This document shows, in pieces, positions 49,869-60,082 of a stretch of 64,000 bases of DNA; position 1 is the stretch's first letter; every line of letters starts with the position of its first letter. Below the pieces are notes generated by a model. The model ran no database searches and was not told the DNA's origin. It was given only the letters and a program-made list of their open reading frames with translations. Origin of the DNA: Microbacterium sp. (lineage in GTDB: Bacteria; Actinomycetota; Actinomycetes; Actinomycetales; Microbacteriaceae); the NCBI GenBank assembly GCA_003248655.1, contig QFPM01000013.1, positions 1 through 64,000 of the forward strand, given 5' to 3'. The position numbers and the translations under genes are program-made.

Positions 49869-50855
49869 GTGGAGCACCGACCGGGCCTCGATCCCGCCGT
49901 CGCCGAGATCCGGCGGGCGGTGCGCGGGGCGCTTGCGACCGTGACCGGGCCGGTCCTGGTCGGGCTGTCGGGCGGCGCCGACTCGCTCGCGCTCGCCGCC
50001 GCGGTCGCGTTCGAGGCGCCGAAGGCGGGCGCCATGGCCTCCGCCGTCGTGATCGATCACGGGCTGCAGGACGGATCCGACCGGGTCGCCGCGCGCGCCG
50101 CGGCAGCGGCCGAAGAGCTCGGGCTCCCGGCGCGGGTCATCCGGGTCGAGGTAGGCACCGAGGGCGGGCCCGAGGCCGCCGCCCGCGACGCCCGCCGGAC
50201 CGCGCTCCTCGAAGCCGCCAAGGATGCCGGAGCGCAGGCGATCATGCTCGCGCACACCCTCGACGACCAGGCCGAGACGGTGCTCGTCGGCCTCGCGCGC
50301 GGCTCGGGCGCCGCGAGCCTCGGCGGGATGAGTCCCGACCGCGAGGAGGAGGGCATCCGCATCCTTCGCCCGCTGCTGGGTGTTCGCCGCGGGGCCACGC
50401 GCGCCGCGTGCGCCGCCGAGGGCCTTCCGGTGTGGGAGGACCCGCACAATCTCGACCGCCGGTTCCTGCGCGTCCGCGTCCGCCAGGACGTCATGCCGCT
50501 GCTCGAGAGCGAACTCGGACCGGGCGTCGCGGAGGCCCTCGCCCGCACAAGCGATCAACTGCGCGAGGATGCCGCGGCCTTCGCCGACATGATCGACGAG
50601 ACCATCGAGGACATCGTCGAGCACGCCGAGGCGGGCATCGCCGTGTCCGTCCCGGCGCTCGCCGCGAACCCGCCCGCGCTTGCCCACCGCATCATCCGAC
50701 ACGTCGTCGGGAGCGAGTTCGGCGCGTCGCTCACGCGCGCGCAGACCCTCGAGGTCGCGCGCCTCGTGACCGACTGGCACGGTCAGGCAGGCGTCGACCT
50801 GCCCGGATGCCGGGCCACTCGAGTCGGCACGCGACTCGAGTTCACGGCGCGCTGA
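49869..50855 (+). CDS. tilS: tRNA(Ile)-lysidine synthase
   Basis: A 328-residue ATP-dependent ligase that turns the wobble cytidine of tRNA-Ile(CAU) into lysidine. The PP-loop motif is GLSGGADSLALA (about residues 36-47), followed by VVIDHGLQDGSD and AHTLDDQAETVL, both typical of TilS. The C-terminal substrate domain is shorter than in E. coli, as usual for actinobacteria. The usual next gene hpt is present but separated by an oppositely oriented DUF937 gene. GTG 49860 is an alternative start adding three residues. Confidence 0.93.
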   Translation: MEHRPGLDPAVAEIRRAVRGALATVTGPVLVGLSGGADSLALAAAVAFEAPKAGAMASAVVIDHGLQDGSDRVAARAAAAAEELGLPARVIRVEVGTEGGPEAAARDARRTALLEAAKDAGAQAIMLAHTLDDQAETVLVGLARGSGAASLGGMSPDREEEGIRILRPLLGVRRGATRAACAAEGLPVWEDPHNLDRRFLRVRVRQDVMPLLESELGPGVAEALARTSDQLREDAAAFADMIDETIEDIVEHAEAGIAVSVPALAANPPALAHRIIRHVVGSEFGASLTRAQTLEVARLVTDWHGQAGVDLPGCRATRVGTRLEFTAR

Positions 50856-50864
50856 CGGCGGCGG

Positions 50865-51386
50865 CTACTTGTTGCCGCCGAGCAGGCCGCCGAGAAGCCC
50901 GCCGATGTCGAAGCCGCCGCCCTGCTTCGAGCCGCCGCCACCGAGCAGGCCTCCGATGAGGTCGCCGATGCCGTCGCCAGCCCCGGCCGACTGCTGGGAG
51001 CCCTGGCTCTTCGCGAGCATCCCCATGACGATCGGTGCGAGCACGGGCAGAAGCTTGCCGAAGTCGATGCCCGCCGTCTGCGTGTCGTCGGTCAGCGTCT
51101 GCGCGACCTCCTGCTCTTTGCCGCCGAACACGTGCCCGAGGATCTTCTCGCCGTCGGCCGTGTCGACCTCGTCGACGGATGCCGGCGCGGACGAACCCGC
51201 GTGCTTTCCGAGCGCCGCCTCGATCGCCGCCGACCCCTCGGGGGTGGAGGCGTTCTTCTGCAGGCCGCTGAGGATGGCGCCTCCGCCCTGCTCGACGGCC
51301 GCCTGCGCGGTGCCCGGGTCAACCCCGAGCTTCGCGGCGATGTCGTCGATCGGAAGCATCTTCAGAATGTCGTCGAGTCCGGCCAT
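50865..51386 (-). CDS. DUF937 domain protein
   Basis: 173 residues. It has an N-terminal helical region (LDDILKMLPIDDIAAKLGVD, with AAVEQGGGAILSGLQKNA) typical of DUF937, then ILGHVFGGKEQEVAQTL, and a Gly-rich tail (IGDLIGGLLGGGGSKQGG). No signal peptide or catalytic motif is visible; function is unknown. ATG 51386 has GGAGG 9 bases upstream. It interrupts the tilS-hpt order on the opposite strand, ends 9 bases from the end of tilS and is divergent from hpt, so it is likely an insertion in the ancestral operon. Confidence 0.85.
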   Translation of the reverse strand: MAGLDDILKMLPIDDIAAKLGVDPGTAQAAVEQGGGAILSGLQKNASTPEGSAAIEAALGKHAGSSAPASVDEVDTADGEKILGHVFGGKEQEVAQTLTDDTQTAGIDFGKLLPVLAPIVMGMLAKSQGSQQSAGAGDGIGDLIGGLLGGGGSKQGGGFDIGGLLGGLLGGNK

Positions 51387-51476
51387 GTCCGTGTTCCTCC
51401 GTTGGTTTCTCGGGCGACCGTCGCCCCTGTCGCACAGCCTAGGTGCGCGAGTGTGGGCACGTCATCCTCGACTGCC

Positions 51477-51482
51477 TAGACT
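51477..51482 (+). promoter_or_regulatory. -10 box (TAGACT) for hpt, leaderless
   Basis: TAGACT stands 6 bases before ATG 51489; there is no ribosome site, which fits a leaderless message. Confidence 0.55.
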
Positions 51483-51488
51483 CGCTGC

Positions 51489-52040
51489 ATGCGCGCAGCC
51501 GACATCGCGGACCAGCTGACCACCGTCCTCGTCACCGAGGAGGAGATTCACGCGAAGCTCGACGCGCTGGCGCGGCAGGTCGAGATCGACTATGAGGGGC
51601 GCGAGCTGCTGCTGATCGGCGTGCTGAAGGGCGCCGTCATGGTCATGGCCGACTTCGCTCGGCGCCTGACCCGCGACATCACGATGGACTGGATGGCGGT
51701 CTCGTCCTATGGCGCGGGGACAAAGTCGAGCGGCGTCGTGCAGATCCGCAAAGACCTCGACACCGATCTCACCGGTACGCACGTGCTCATCGTCGAGGAC
51801 ATCATCGATTCGGGCCTCACCCTCAGCTGGCTGCTCGACAACTTCGCGTCGCGTGGCGCAGCATCCATCGAGATCCTGGCGCTTCTTCGCAAGCCGGATG
51901 CCGCGAAGGTCGAGTTGCACTCGAAGTATGTCGGCTTCGACATCCCGAACGACTTCGTCGTCGGCTATGGGCTCGATTTCGACGAGCGCTACCGGAACCT
52001 CCGGGATGTCGCGGTGCTCGCGCCGCACGTGTACAGCTGA
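51489..52040 (+). CDS. hpt: Hypoxanthine phosphoribosyltransferase
   Basis: A 183-residue cytoplasmic purine-salvage enzyme, making IMP/GMP from hypoxanthine/guanine and PRPP. It has LIGVLKGAVMVMADFARRL, the PRPP-binding HVLIVEDIIDSGLTLSWLL (about residues 96-114) and a C-terminal VGYGLDFDERYRNL that places the base-binding Asp. Length is normal. It has its own leaderless-type promoter and is followed by ftsH, as in many actinobacteria. Confidence 0.96.
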   Translation: MRAADIADQLTTVLVTEEEIHAKLDALARQVEIDYEGRELLLIGVLKGAVMVMADFARRLTRDITMDWMAVSSYGAGTKSSGVVQIRKDLDTDLTGTHVLIVEDIIDSGLTLSWLLDNFASRGAASIEILALLRKPDAAKVELHSKYVGFDIPNDFVVGYGLDFDERYRNLRDVAVLAPHVYS

Positions 52041-52106
52041 CCGCCGGCTGGACGAAAACCGTGCGCCGTGGGCGAAATCCACAGCCCCGGCATAGTGGTG
52101 CCGGGG

Positions 52107-52112
52107 TAGCCT
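52107..52112 (+). promoter_or_regulatory. -10 box (TAGCCT) for ftsH
   Basis: TAGCCT lies 9 bases before ATG 52122, implying a leader of only two or three bases. Confidence 0.45.
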
Positions 52113-52121
52113 GAGCGGACC

Positions 52122-54125
<2,004 letters not shown>

Positions 54126-54134
54126 GCGATCACC

Positions 54135-54140
54135 TAGGCT
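54135..54140 (+). promoter_or_regulatory. -10 box (TAGGCT) for the folate operon, leaderless
   Basis: TAGGCT is followed by 6 bases and GTG 54147, so the folate operon can be transcribed apart from ftsH. Confidence 0.5.
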
Positions 54141-54146
54141 CAAGAC

Positions 54147-54734
54147 GTGGCCGTCGATCGTGAGCGCGTCGCCGCGGCGGTGCGCGACATCCTCGAGGCG
54201 ATCGGGGAGGACCCCGATCGTCCGGGTCTGAAGGCGACCCCGCAGCGCGTCGCCGACGCCTATGCCGAGTTCTTCGCCGGCATCGGAAAGGATGCCGCGG
54301 AGCCCCTCGCGCACACGATCTCGGTCTCGCGCGGCCCGGCCCCGGGCACACTGCCGTCCGGCGCGGTGGTGCTGCGCGGCATCCGCTTCCGGTCGGTGTG
54401 CGAGCACCATCTGCTGCCGTTCGCGGGGCGCGCGCACATCGCGTACCTGCCGGGTGAGCAGGTCGTGGGGCTCGGGGCGCTGCCGAAGGTCGTCGATGTG
54501 CTGGCCGCGCGCCCACAGGTGCAGGAGCGCCTCGGCGAGCAGATCGCCGACACGATCGCCGCGGCGCTGGATGCCCGCGGCGTCGTCGTCGTGCTCGACG
54601 CGAGCCACGAGTGCCTCACGATGCGCGGAGATCGCCAGCCCGACGCCTCTACCGTCACGATCGCGGCGCGCGGCGAGCTCGCCGAGCCAGCGGCGCGGGC
54701 CGAGATCATCGCGGTTGTCGGGGGTGCCGCGTGA
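54147..54734 (+). CDS. folE: GTP cyclohydrolase I
   Basis: A 195-residue enzyme that converts GTP to 7,8-dihydroneopterin triphosphate, the first step of folate synthesis. GLKATPQRVADAYAEFFAGI, zinc-binding CEHHLLPFAGRAHIAY (about 84-99), VVGLGALPKVVDVLAARPQV-type helix and the second zinc ligand in ASHECLTMRG are all present. Its TGA overlaps the GTG of folP (GTGA). Confidence 0.97.
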   Translation: MAVDRERVAAAVRDILEAIGEDPDRPGLKATPQRVADAYAEFFAGIGKDAAEPLAHTISVSRGPAPGTLPSGAVVLRGIRFRSVCEHHLLPFAGRAHIAYLPGEQVVGLGALPKVVDVLAARPQVQERLGEQIADTIAAALDARGVVVVLDASHECLTMRGDRQPDASTVTIAARGELAEPAARAEIIAVVGGAA

Positions 54735-55558
54735 CCCTCGTGATGGGGATCGTCAACGTCACGCCCGACTCGTTCAGCGACGGCGGGCGGTTCCCGGACG
54801 CGGATGCCGCGACCGCGCACGGCCTCGCGCTGCGCGCGGCGGGTGCCGACCTGCTCGACGTCGGCGGCGAGTCGACGCGGCCCGGCGCCGAGCGGGTGGC
54901 GCCCGAGATCGAGCAAGGGCGTGTGCTGCCGGTCGTTGAGGCGCTCGCGGCCGCCGGCGCGATCGTGAGCATCGACACGATGAACGCCTCGACCGCGGTC
55001 GCCGCCGCCGCCGCGGGCGCGCGGATCGTCAACGACGTCTCGGGCGGGCTCGCCGACCCCGAAATGCTCGGCGCGGTCGCGGCATCCGGCGCCGACGTCG
55101 TTCTCCAGCACTGGCGCGGGCCCTCCGCCGACATGTACGCCCGGGCGGCCTACGACGACCTCGCGGCAGAGCTCGTCGCCGAGCTCGAGGGGCGGCTCGT
55201 CGCCGCGGCGGATGCCGGTATCTCGCCCGACCGCGTCATCCTCGATCCGGGCATCGGGTTCGGCAAGCGCGGCGAGCAGAACTGGCAGGCGCTGCGCGCA
55301 CTCGAGCGCATCGTCGCGATCGGCCCGCGGGTGCTCGTCGGCACGAGCCGCAAGCGGTTCCTTGCCGAGACGCTCGCGGCGGCATCGGCGGATGCCGAGG
55401 TCATCGAGGCGCGGCGCGACCTCGCGACCGCCGTCACGAGCGTGCTCGCGGCGCAGGCGGCGGTATGGGCCGTGCGCGTCCACGACGTCGGGGCGACGCG
55501 CGATGCGCTCGCGGTCTGGCGCGCCTGGCATCCGAGCGAAACGCGGGTAGGGGCGTGA
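54731..55558 (+). CDS. folP: Dihydropteroate synthase
   Basis: A 275-residue TIM-barrel enzyme joining 6-hydroxymethyl-dihydropterin pyrophosphate with p-aminobenzoate. It starts VMGIVNVTPDSFSDGGRF, then LLDVGGESTRPGAERV, IVNDVSGG and DPGIGFGKRGEQNW, with a late GTSRKRFL. GTG 54731 overlaps the stop of folE, so the synthase is coupled. Sulfonamide target; no resistance insertion is obvious. Confidence 0.96.
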   Translation: MTLVMGIVNVTPDSFSDGGRFPDADAATAHGLALRAAGADLLDVGGESTRPGAERVAPEIEQGRVLPVVEALAAAGAIVSIDTMNASTAVAAAAAGARIVNDVSGGLADPEMLGAVAASGADVVLQHWRGPSADMYARAAYDDLAAELVAELEGRLVAAADAGISPDRVILDPGIGFGKRGEQNWQALRALERIVAIGPRVLVGTSRKRFLAETLAAASADAEVIEARRDLATAVTSVLAAQAAVWAVRVHDVGATRDALAVWRAWHPSETRVGA

Positions 55559-55563
55559 GGTCG

Positions 55564-55929
55564 ATGGATGAGATCGTGCTGACGGGCATCCGGGCGACCG
55601 GGTTCCACGGTGTGTACGACCACGAGCGGCGCGACGGACAGGAGTTCGTCGTCGATGCGACGCTCCACGTCAGCACGGCGCGCGCGGCCGAGACCGACGA
55701 CGTCGCCGACACGATCCACTACGGCGAGGCCGCCGAGCAGATCGCCGCGATCGTCGCGGGCGAGCCGGTGAACCTCCTCGAGACCCTCGCCGAGCGGATC
55801 GCCGCGGCTCTCCTTGCCCGCCCGGGCGTGCACGGCGTCATCGTCACGGTGCACAAGCCGCAGGCGCCGATCCCGGTGCCGTTCGAGGATGTCGCGGTGA
55901 CGATCCGCCGCACCGGAGGAGCATCGTGA
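55564..55929 (+). CDS. folB: Dihydroneopterin aldolase
   Basis: A 121-residue enzyme converting dihydroneopterin to 6-hydroxymethyl-dihydropterin. It shows VLTGIRATGFHGVYDHERRD, FVVDATLHVS, DTIHYGEAAEQI and the catalytic Lys in VTVHKPQAPIPV. ATG 55564 is chosen because it gives the usual N-terminus; GTG 55555, overlapping the folP stop, would add three residues. The stop overlaps GTG of folK. Confidence 0.95.
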   Translation: MDEIVLTGIRATGFHGVYDHERRDGQEFVVDATLHVSTARAAETDDVADTIHYGEAAEQIAAIVAGEPVNLLETLAERIAAALLARPGVHGVIVTVHKPQAPIPVPFEDVAVTIRRTGGAS

Positions 55930-56504
55930 GCCGCCGTCTTGCGCAGGGGTACTCGGGCGAGCACGAGCGACGGGAGCGCGCCGAGACGGTTGCCGTCGTC
56001 GCGATCGGTGCGAATCTCGGCGACCGCGGCGCGACCATCGCCGAGGCGCTGCGCGACCTCGCGCGCCTGCCGCTGACCACCGAGATCGTCGCTGCCGAGC
56101 CGATCGAGACGGTCGCGGTGACCGTCGACGGGCCGGATGCCGGCGCCCCCGCCTACCTCAACACGGTCGCCCTCGTGACGACGCGCCTCGCCCCGAGCGT
56201 CCTGCTCGGATACCTGCACGCGATCGAAGCGCGGCACGGCCGTGAGCGCCGCGAGCGGTGGGGCGACCGCACGCTCGACCTCGATCTCGTCGCCTACGGC
56301 GACGTGCGCAGCACCGATCCATCGCTGCTGCTGCCGCATCCGCGCGCCGCCGAGCGGGACTTCGTGCTCGCGCCGTGGCTCGCCGTCGACCCGGATGCCG
56401 TGCTCCCTGGCGTCGGCGCCGTCGCCGAGCTGCTGGCGGCCCTCCGGGGCGACGACCTGCGGGGCGGCGACCTCCGGGGCGGCGCGGGAGGGGGCGACGC
56501 GTGA
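55926..56504 (+). CDS. folK: 2-amino-4-hydroxy-6-hydroxymethyldihydropteridine pyrophosphokinase
   Basis: A 192-residue enzyme adding pyrophosphate from ATP to the pterin alcohol. VVAIGANLGDRGATIAEALR opens the fold, RERWGDRTLDLDLVAYGD holds the catalytic residues, and LLLPHPRAAERDFVLAPW follows. The first about 22 residues (GYSGEHERRERAET) are an extension, and the C-terminus ends in a Gly/Asp repeat GDDLRGGDLRGGAGGGDA. Its stop overlaps the next gene (GTGA). Confidence 0.95.
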   Translation: MSRRLAQGYSGEHERRERAETVAVVAIGANLGDRGATIAEALRDLARLPLTTEIVAAEPIETVAVTVDGPDAGAPAYLNTVALVTTRLAPSVLLGYLHAIEARHGRERRERWGDRTLDLDLVAYGDVRSTDPSLLLPHPRAAERDFVLAPWLAVDPDAVLPGVGAVAELLAALRGDDLRGGDLRGGAGGGDA

Positions 56505-56992
56505 AACGCACGAGTCCCGCCGTCCTCATCATCGCCGCGATCCTCGGCGCCGCCGTCGGCTTCGGCGTCGACCAGCTGCTGACCGGTGCGGGCCGCGCGA
56601 CCTTCACACCGTCGCTCCTGCTGCCCGTCCTGCTCGTGCTGCTCGCAGCAGGGGTTCTGCTGTTCGCGCTCCCGATCCGGCGGGGGGTCACCGGCCGCGA
56701 CCCCGCCCCGGTCGACCCGTTCCGGGCCGTCCGCGTCGTCATGCTCGCGAAGGCCTCGAGCATCGTCGGGGCTGTCGTCGCGGGTGTCGCGACGGGGCTT
56801 CTCGCATTCCTGCTGACTCGCCCGGTCGCCCCCGTAGGCTCGGTGGTGGCGGTCGCCCTGACCCTCGCGAGCGGCATCGTGCTTCTCGTCGCGGCGCTCG
56901 TGGCGGAGCACCTGTGCACCATTCGGAAGGACGACGATGACGAACAGCCCGGACCCGACGAGCCCGGCTTCGGACTCTCCCATCACGACTGA
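56501..56992 (+). CDS. DUF3180 membrane protein
   Basis: A 163-residue membrane protein with four hydrophobic segments (SPAVLIIAAILGAAVGFGVD; LLLPVLLVLLAAGVLLFALP; SSIVGAVVAGVATGLLAFLL; VVAVALTLASGIVLLVAALV) and an acidic tail KDDDDEQPGPDEPG. This matches DUF3180, found after folK in many actinobacteria; function unknown. It starts at GTG 56501 inside the folK stop, and its last 56 bases overlap the next gene in another frame. Confidence 0.88.
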   Translation: MKRTSPAVLIIAAILGAAVGFGVDQLLTGAGRATFTPSLLLPVLLVLLAAGVLLFALPIRRGVTGRDPAPVDPFRAVRVVMLAKASSIVGAVVAGVATGLLAFLLTRPVAPVGSVVAVALTLASGIVLLVAALVAEHLCTIRKDDDDEQPGPDEPGFGLSHHD

Positions 56993-57536
56993 CGCGCGCC
57001 CCGACATTACCCTCGACGCCGGCACGTACGACGCCATCCTCGAGCCGCGGAGCGCGAACCGGCTGCCGCTCGGCGACGGCGTGTGGCACCAGATCTCGCG
57101 TCGCTACGTCACCGTGCAGCTGATCTCGACGGGCGCGTTCCTCGCGCTCGTCCTCGGTGTCGCGCTCGTCCTCTGGCTCTGGCTCTCGCAGACGTGGGTG
57201 TGGATTCCGGCCGGCATCCTCATCATCATCACGGTGTGGACGCTCGCGATCCTGCCACGCCAGGCCCGCGCGTACGGGTACCAGCTGCGCGATGACGACC
57301 TCGTCTTTCGCCGCGGCATCCTCTGGCAGCGGATGGTCGCCGTGCCCTACGGCCGCATGCAGCTCGTCGACATCACGCACGGCCCCCTCGACCGGGGTTT
57401 CGGCATCGCCCAGTTGAAGCTCGTGACGGCTGCCGCCGCGACGGGCGTCACGATCCCCGGGCTGAGCCAAGAGGCCGCGGAGCGCCTGCGCGACACCCTC
57501 ATCGCGGTCGCCGAGACCCGTCGGACCGGGCTGTGA
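56937..57536 (+). CDS. Bacterial PH-domain membrane protein, short (YdbS-like)
   Basis: 199 residues. A polar Pro/Ser/Asp N-terminus precedes two adjacent transmembrane helices (LISTGAFLALVLGVALVLWLWL; WVWIPAGILIIITVWTLAIL) and a cytoplasmic bPH2 domain with YQLRDDDLVFRRGILWQRMVAV, YGRMQLVDITHGPLDRGFG and the LVTAAAATG strand. Pairs of YdbS/YdbT-like proteins are encoded together in many bacteria, and a Bacillus pair protects against certain bacteriocins; a role here is inferred only. GTGA overlap with the next gene. Confidence 0.9.
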   Translation: MTNSPDPTSPASDSPITTDARPDITLDAGTYDAILEPRSANRLPLGDGVWHQISRRYVTVQLISTGAFLALVLGVALVLWLWLSQTWVWIPAGILIIITVWTLAILPRQARAYGYQLRDDDLVFRRGILWQRMVAVPYGRMQLVDITHGPLDRGFGIAQLKLVTAAAATGVTIPGLSQEAAERLRDTLIAVAETRRTGL

Positions 57537-59317
57537 CGACGCCCGATCCCGGGGCCGCGCCCGCGCCGGGACCCGCGCCCGCGCCGGGACCCGCGCCCGC
57601 GCCCGCGCCGGGACCCGCACCCGGGCAGCCGCTCCCGCCGTCCGCCGTCGCGGCGGTGCGCTCGCCGCTGAGCGACGGCGAATGGCACCGGCTGCATCCG
57701 CTCACTCCCGTGCTGCGCGGGGGACTGTTCCTGCTCGTCGTGACCGGCATCGTGATCTCCAACCTCCGCGACCGGCTGATCGCCTGGTTCGTTCCGGCCT
57801 ACGGACAGTGGGAGGACTACGAGGGCGGCGACCCCGTCGACTACGTCTGGGAGAACAATCTTTGGCTCGTCGCGGGTCTCGTCGTCCTCGGAATCCTGCT
57901 GCTCCTGTTCGCGGCGTTCTGGCTGTCGTGGCGGTTCCACACCTTCCGGATCACCGGTGACGACGTCGAGGTGCGCAGCGGCATCCTCTTCCGTACGCAC
58001 CGGCGCGCCCCGCTCGACCGCGTTCAGGGTGTCAACCTCACGCGCCCGATGATCGCGCGCCTGCTCGGCGCCGCAAAGCTCCAGGTGGTCGGCGCGGGCA
58101 CGGATGCCGGCGTCAAGCTCGAGTACCTGGGCTCTGCCAACGCCGAGGCGGTGCGCGCCGACATCCTGCGCCTCGCGTCGGGGCGAAAGCTCGCCGAGGC
58201 GCGCGCCGCTGCCGGGGGTGGGCCGCTCGGGCGTGCGGCGGTGGCCGCGGTCTCGGACGGACTCACCGGCCTCATCGAGGGCGTCGACGTCGAGACCCCT
58301 GAGCCGGCATCCGTCGTCCACCTGCCGACGGGGCGGATCATTGCGGCCCACCTGCTGTCCGACACGACGATCTGGCTCGTGCTGCTGCTCGCTGCCGTCG
58401 TCGTCGGCGCGGTCATCGGGACGCCGTGGGTGCTGTTCTCGATCGTCCCGACCCTCATCGGCTTCGGCGCGTACTGGTTCCGGACGATCACGCGGTCGCT
58501 GCGCTACTCGATCGCGCCCACGTCATCCGGCGTGCGGATCACGTTCGGCCTCTTCACGACCATCACCGAGACGCTGCCGCCGGGGCGCGTGCACGCGTTC
58601 GAGCTCCGTCAGCCGCTCCTATGGCGGAAGCTCGGCTGGTGGCGCGTCCGCGTCAATCGCCTGTCGAACCAGTCGCTCTCCGACACCCAGTCGCAGCAGT
58701 TCGCCGACATCCTGCCCGTCGGCACGACGACCGAGCTCGAGCGCGTGCTACGACTGTTCATCCCGGGGCTGTCCGCGCAGGAGTGGGCGGAGCTCGAGCG
58801 GCACGGGCTTCGCGGCTCGTCGAAGGATGCGGAGGCCGACCCCTACCGCACGACGCCGCGCCGCGCGGGGTGGCTGCGCCCGCTGTCGTGGCGACGCAAC
58901 GGAGTCCTGCTGACGCCCGGGGCGCTCCTGCTGCGCCGGGGCGCCCTGACGCGCTCGCTCGTGATCGTGCCGCTCGCGCGGCTGCAGTCCGTGCGGGTGT
59001 CGCAGGGCCCCGTCGACCGGACGCTGCGCGTGGCGAACCTGACCGCGCACACGATCCTCGGGCCCGTGTCCGGTGCCGTCGGCATCCTCGATCGCGATGA
59101 CGCGCTCGACGCCTGGCAGCGCACCGAGGATGCCGCCGTGGCCGCTGCGGCCGCCGATCGCTCGCACCGCTGGGATGCCGGCGGCGACGGTGGTGGCGAC
59201 GGCGGCGGCGACGAGCCCGACCAACTCGGGGTCGCCTCTGGCCCTGTTGGGGAGGCAGAGGGGGCCACACGCGCCCCCGAGTGGGGGGTTGCGCGGGGCG
59301 AGGGGACGGCGCTGTGA
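57533..59317 (+). CDS. Bacterial PH-domain membrane protein, long (YdbT-like)
   Basis: 594 residues. A low-complexity Pro/Ala/Gly start (residues 5-35, encoded by 18-base repeats) precedes two transmembrane helices (about 58-78 and 110-132), a first PH domain (FRITGDDVEVRSGILFRTHR, APLDRVQGVNLTRPMIARLLG), a second membrane pair (about 278-318), a second PH domain (ITFGLFTTITETLPPGRVHA) and a third (GALLLRRGALTRSLVIVPLA, RLQSVRVSQGPVDRTLRVAN). The tail is Gly/Asp-rich. The three-PH layout matches YdbT-like proteins. Coupled to its partner upstream and to the next gene by GTGA. Confidence 0.88.
   Translation: MTTPDPGAAPAPGPAPAPGPAPAPAPGPAPGQPLPPSAVAAVRSPLSDGEWHRLHPLTPVLRGGLFLLVVTGIVISNLRDRLIAWFVPAYGQWEDYEGGDPVDYVWENNLWLVAGLVVLGILLLLFAAFWLSWRFHTFRITGDDVEVRSGILFRTHRRAPLDRVQGVNLTRPMIARLLGAAKLQVVGAGTDAGVKLEYLGSANAEAVRADILRLASGRKLAEARAAAGGGPLGRAAVAAVSDGLTGLIEGVDVETPEPASVVHLPTGRIIAAHLLSDTTIWLVLLLAAVVVGAVIGTPWVLFSIVPTLIGFGAYWFRTITRSLRYSIAPTSSGVRITFGLFTTITETLPPGRVHAFELRQPLLWRKLGWWRVRVNRLSNQSLSDTQSQQFADILPVGTTTELERVLRLFIPGLSAQEWAELERHGLRGSSKDAEADPYRTTPRRAGWLRPLSWRRNGVLLTPGALLLRRGALTRSLVIVPLARLQSVRVSQGPVDRTLRVANLTAHTILGPVSGAVGILDRDDALDAWQRTEDAAVAAAAADRSHRWDAGGDGGGDGGGDEPDQLGVASGPVGEAEGATRAPEWGVARGEGTAL
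57556..57624 (+). repeat. 18-base tandem repeats (Pro/Ala/Gly coding)
   Basis: The unit GCGCCCGCGCCGGGACCC is repeated about three and a half times, encoding APAPGP repeats at the N-terminus of the long PH-domain protein. Confidence 0.75.
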
Positions 59318-60015
59318 CGGCGGCGAGCAGGCTCGGGGTCGGGATCATCGGCGCCGGACGGGTCGGGCCCGTCCTCGGCGCAGCGCTCGCCGGAGCGGGG
59401 CATGCGCTCACGGGAATCACGTCGGGCTCCGACCCCGAGCGCGTCGAGGCGATCCTGCCCGGTGTGCCCGTGCTCGCGGCCGACGAAGTCGTGCGGCGCA
59501 GCGAGCTCGTGATCGTCGCCGTGCCGCGCACCGAGCTGGCGGGTGTCGTCGCGGGGCTCGCCGAACTCGGCGCGTGGCAGGTGGGCCAGCTCCTCCTGCA
59601 CACCGACCCGAGCGTCGGCGTCGAGGTGCTGGCGCCGGCGGCATCCCGCGGCGCGATTCCGCTCGCCGTGCACCCCGCGATCACCTTCACGGGCACCTCG
59701 ATCGACCTGCGGCAGCTGCAGGATGCCTTCGCTGCCGTCACCGCGCCGGCCGCGGTGCTGCCGATCGCGCAGGCGCTCGCCGTGGAGCTTGGCTGCGAGC
59801 CCGTCGTCGTTGCCGAGGCCGATCGGGCGGCGTATGGCGAGGCGATCGCGATCGCGACGGAGTTCTCGGCATCCATCGTCCAGCAGGCAGCGGCGCTTCT
59901 GAGTCAGAGCGGAGTGCCCGCGCCGGGGCGCTACCTGTCAACGCTCGTGCACTCGACGATCGAGCGCGCGCTGCAGGTCGCGGAGGATGCCGGCCCCGAA
60001 CTCCCCGAGCTCTGA
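59314..60015 (+). CDS. Rossmann-fold / DUF2520 oxidoreductase-like protein
   Basis: A 233-residue protein with an N-terminal NAD(P)-binding motif GVGIIGAGRVGPVLGAAL (residues 8-25), LVIVAVPRTELAGVVAGL, and a C-terminal helical DUF2520 domain (HPAITFTGTSIDLRQLQDAF ... YLSTLVHSTIERAL). In many actinobacteria it precedes panC; here lysS follows directly and panC is not in the window. Substrate unknown. GTG 59314 overlaps the stop of the PH-domain gene. Confidence 0.88.
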   Translation: MTAASRLGVGIIGAGRVGPVLGAALAGAGHALTGITSGSDPERVEAILPGVPVLAADEVVRRSELVIVAVPRTELAGVVAGLAELGAWQVGQLLLHTDPSVGVEVLAPAASRGAIPLAVHPAITFTGTSIDLRQLQDAFAAVTAPAAVLPIAQALAVELGCEPVVVAEADRAAYGEAIAIATEFSASIVQQAAALLSQSGVPAPGRYLSTLVHSTIERALQVAEDAGPELPEL

Positions 60016-60047
60016 CGCCCCGCGCCGACCCGGGCGTGCGCGCTCGG

Positions 60048-60053
60048 TAGAGT
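60048..60053 (+). promoter_or_regulatory. -10 box (TAGAGT) for lysS
   Basis: TAGAGT lies 29 bases before ATG 60083, leaving room for a short leader with GAGGAG as ribosome site. Confidence 0.5.
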
Positions 60054-60082
60054 GGAGGGTCACCTCCGAGGAGCCCGCTGCC

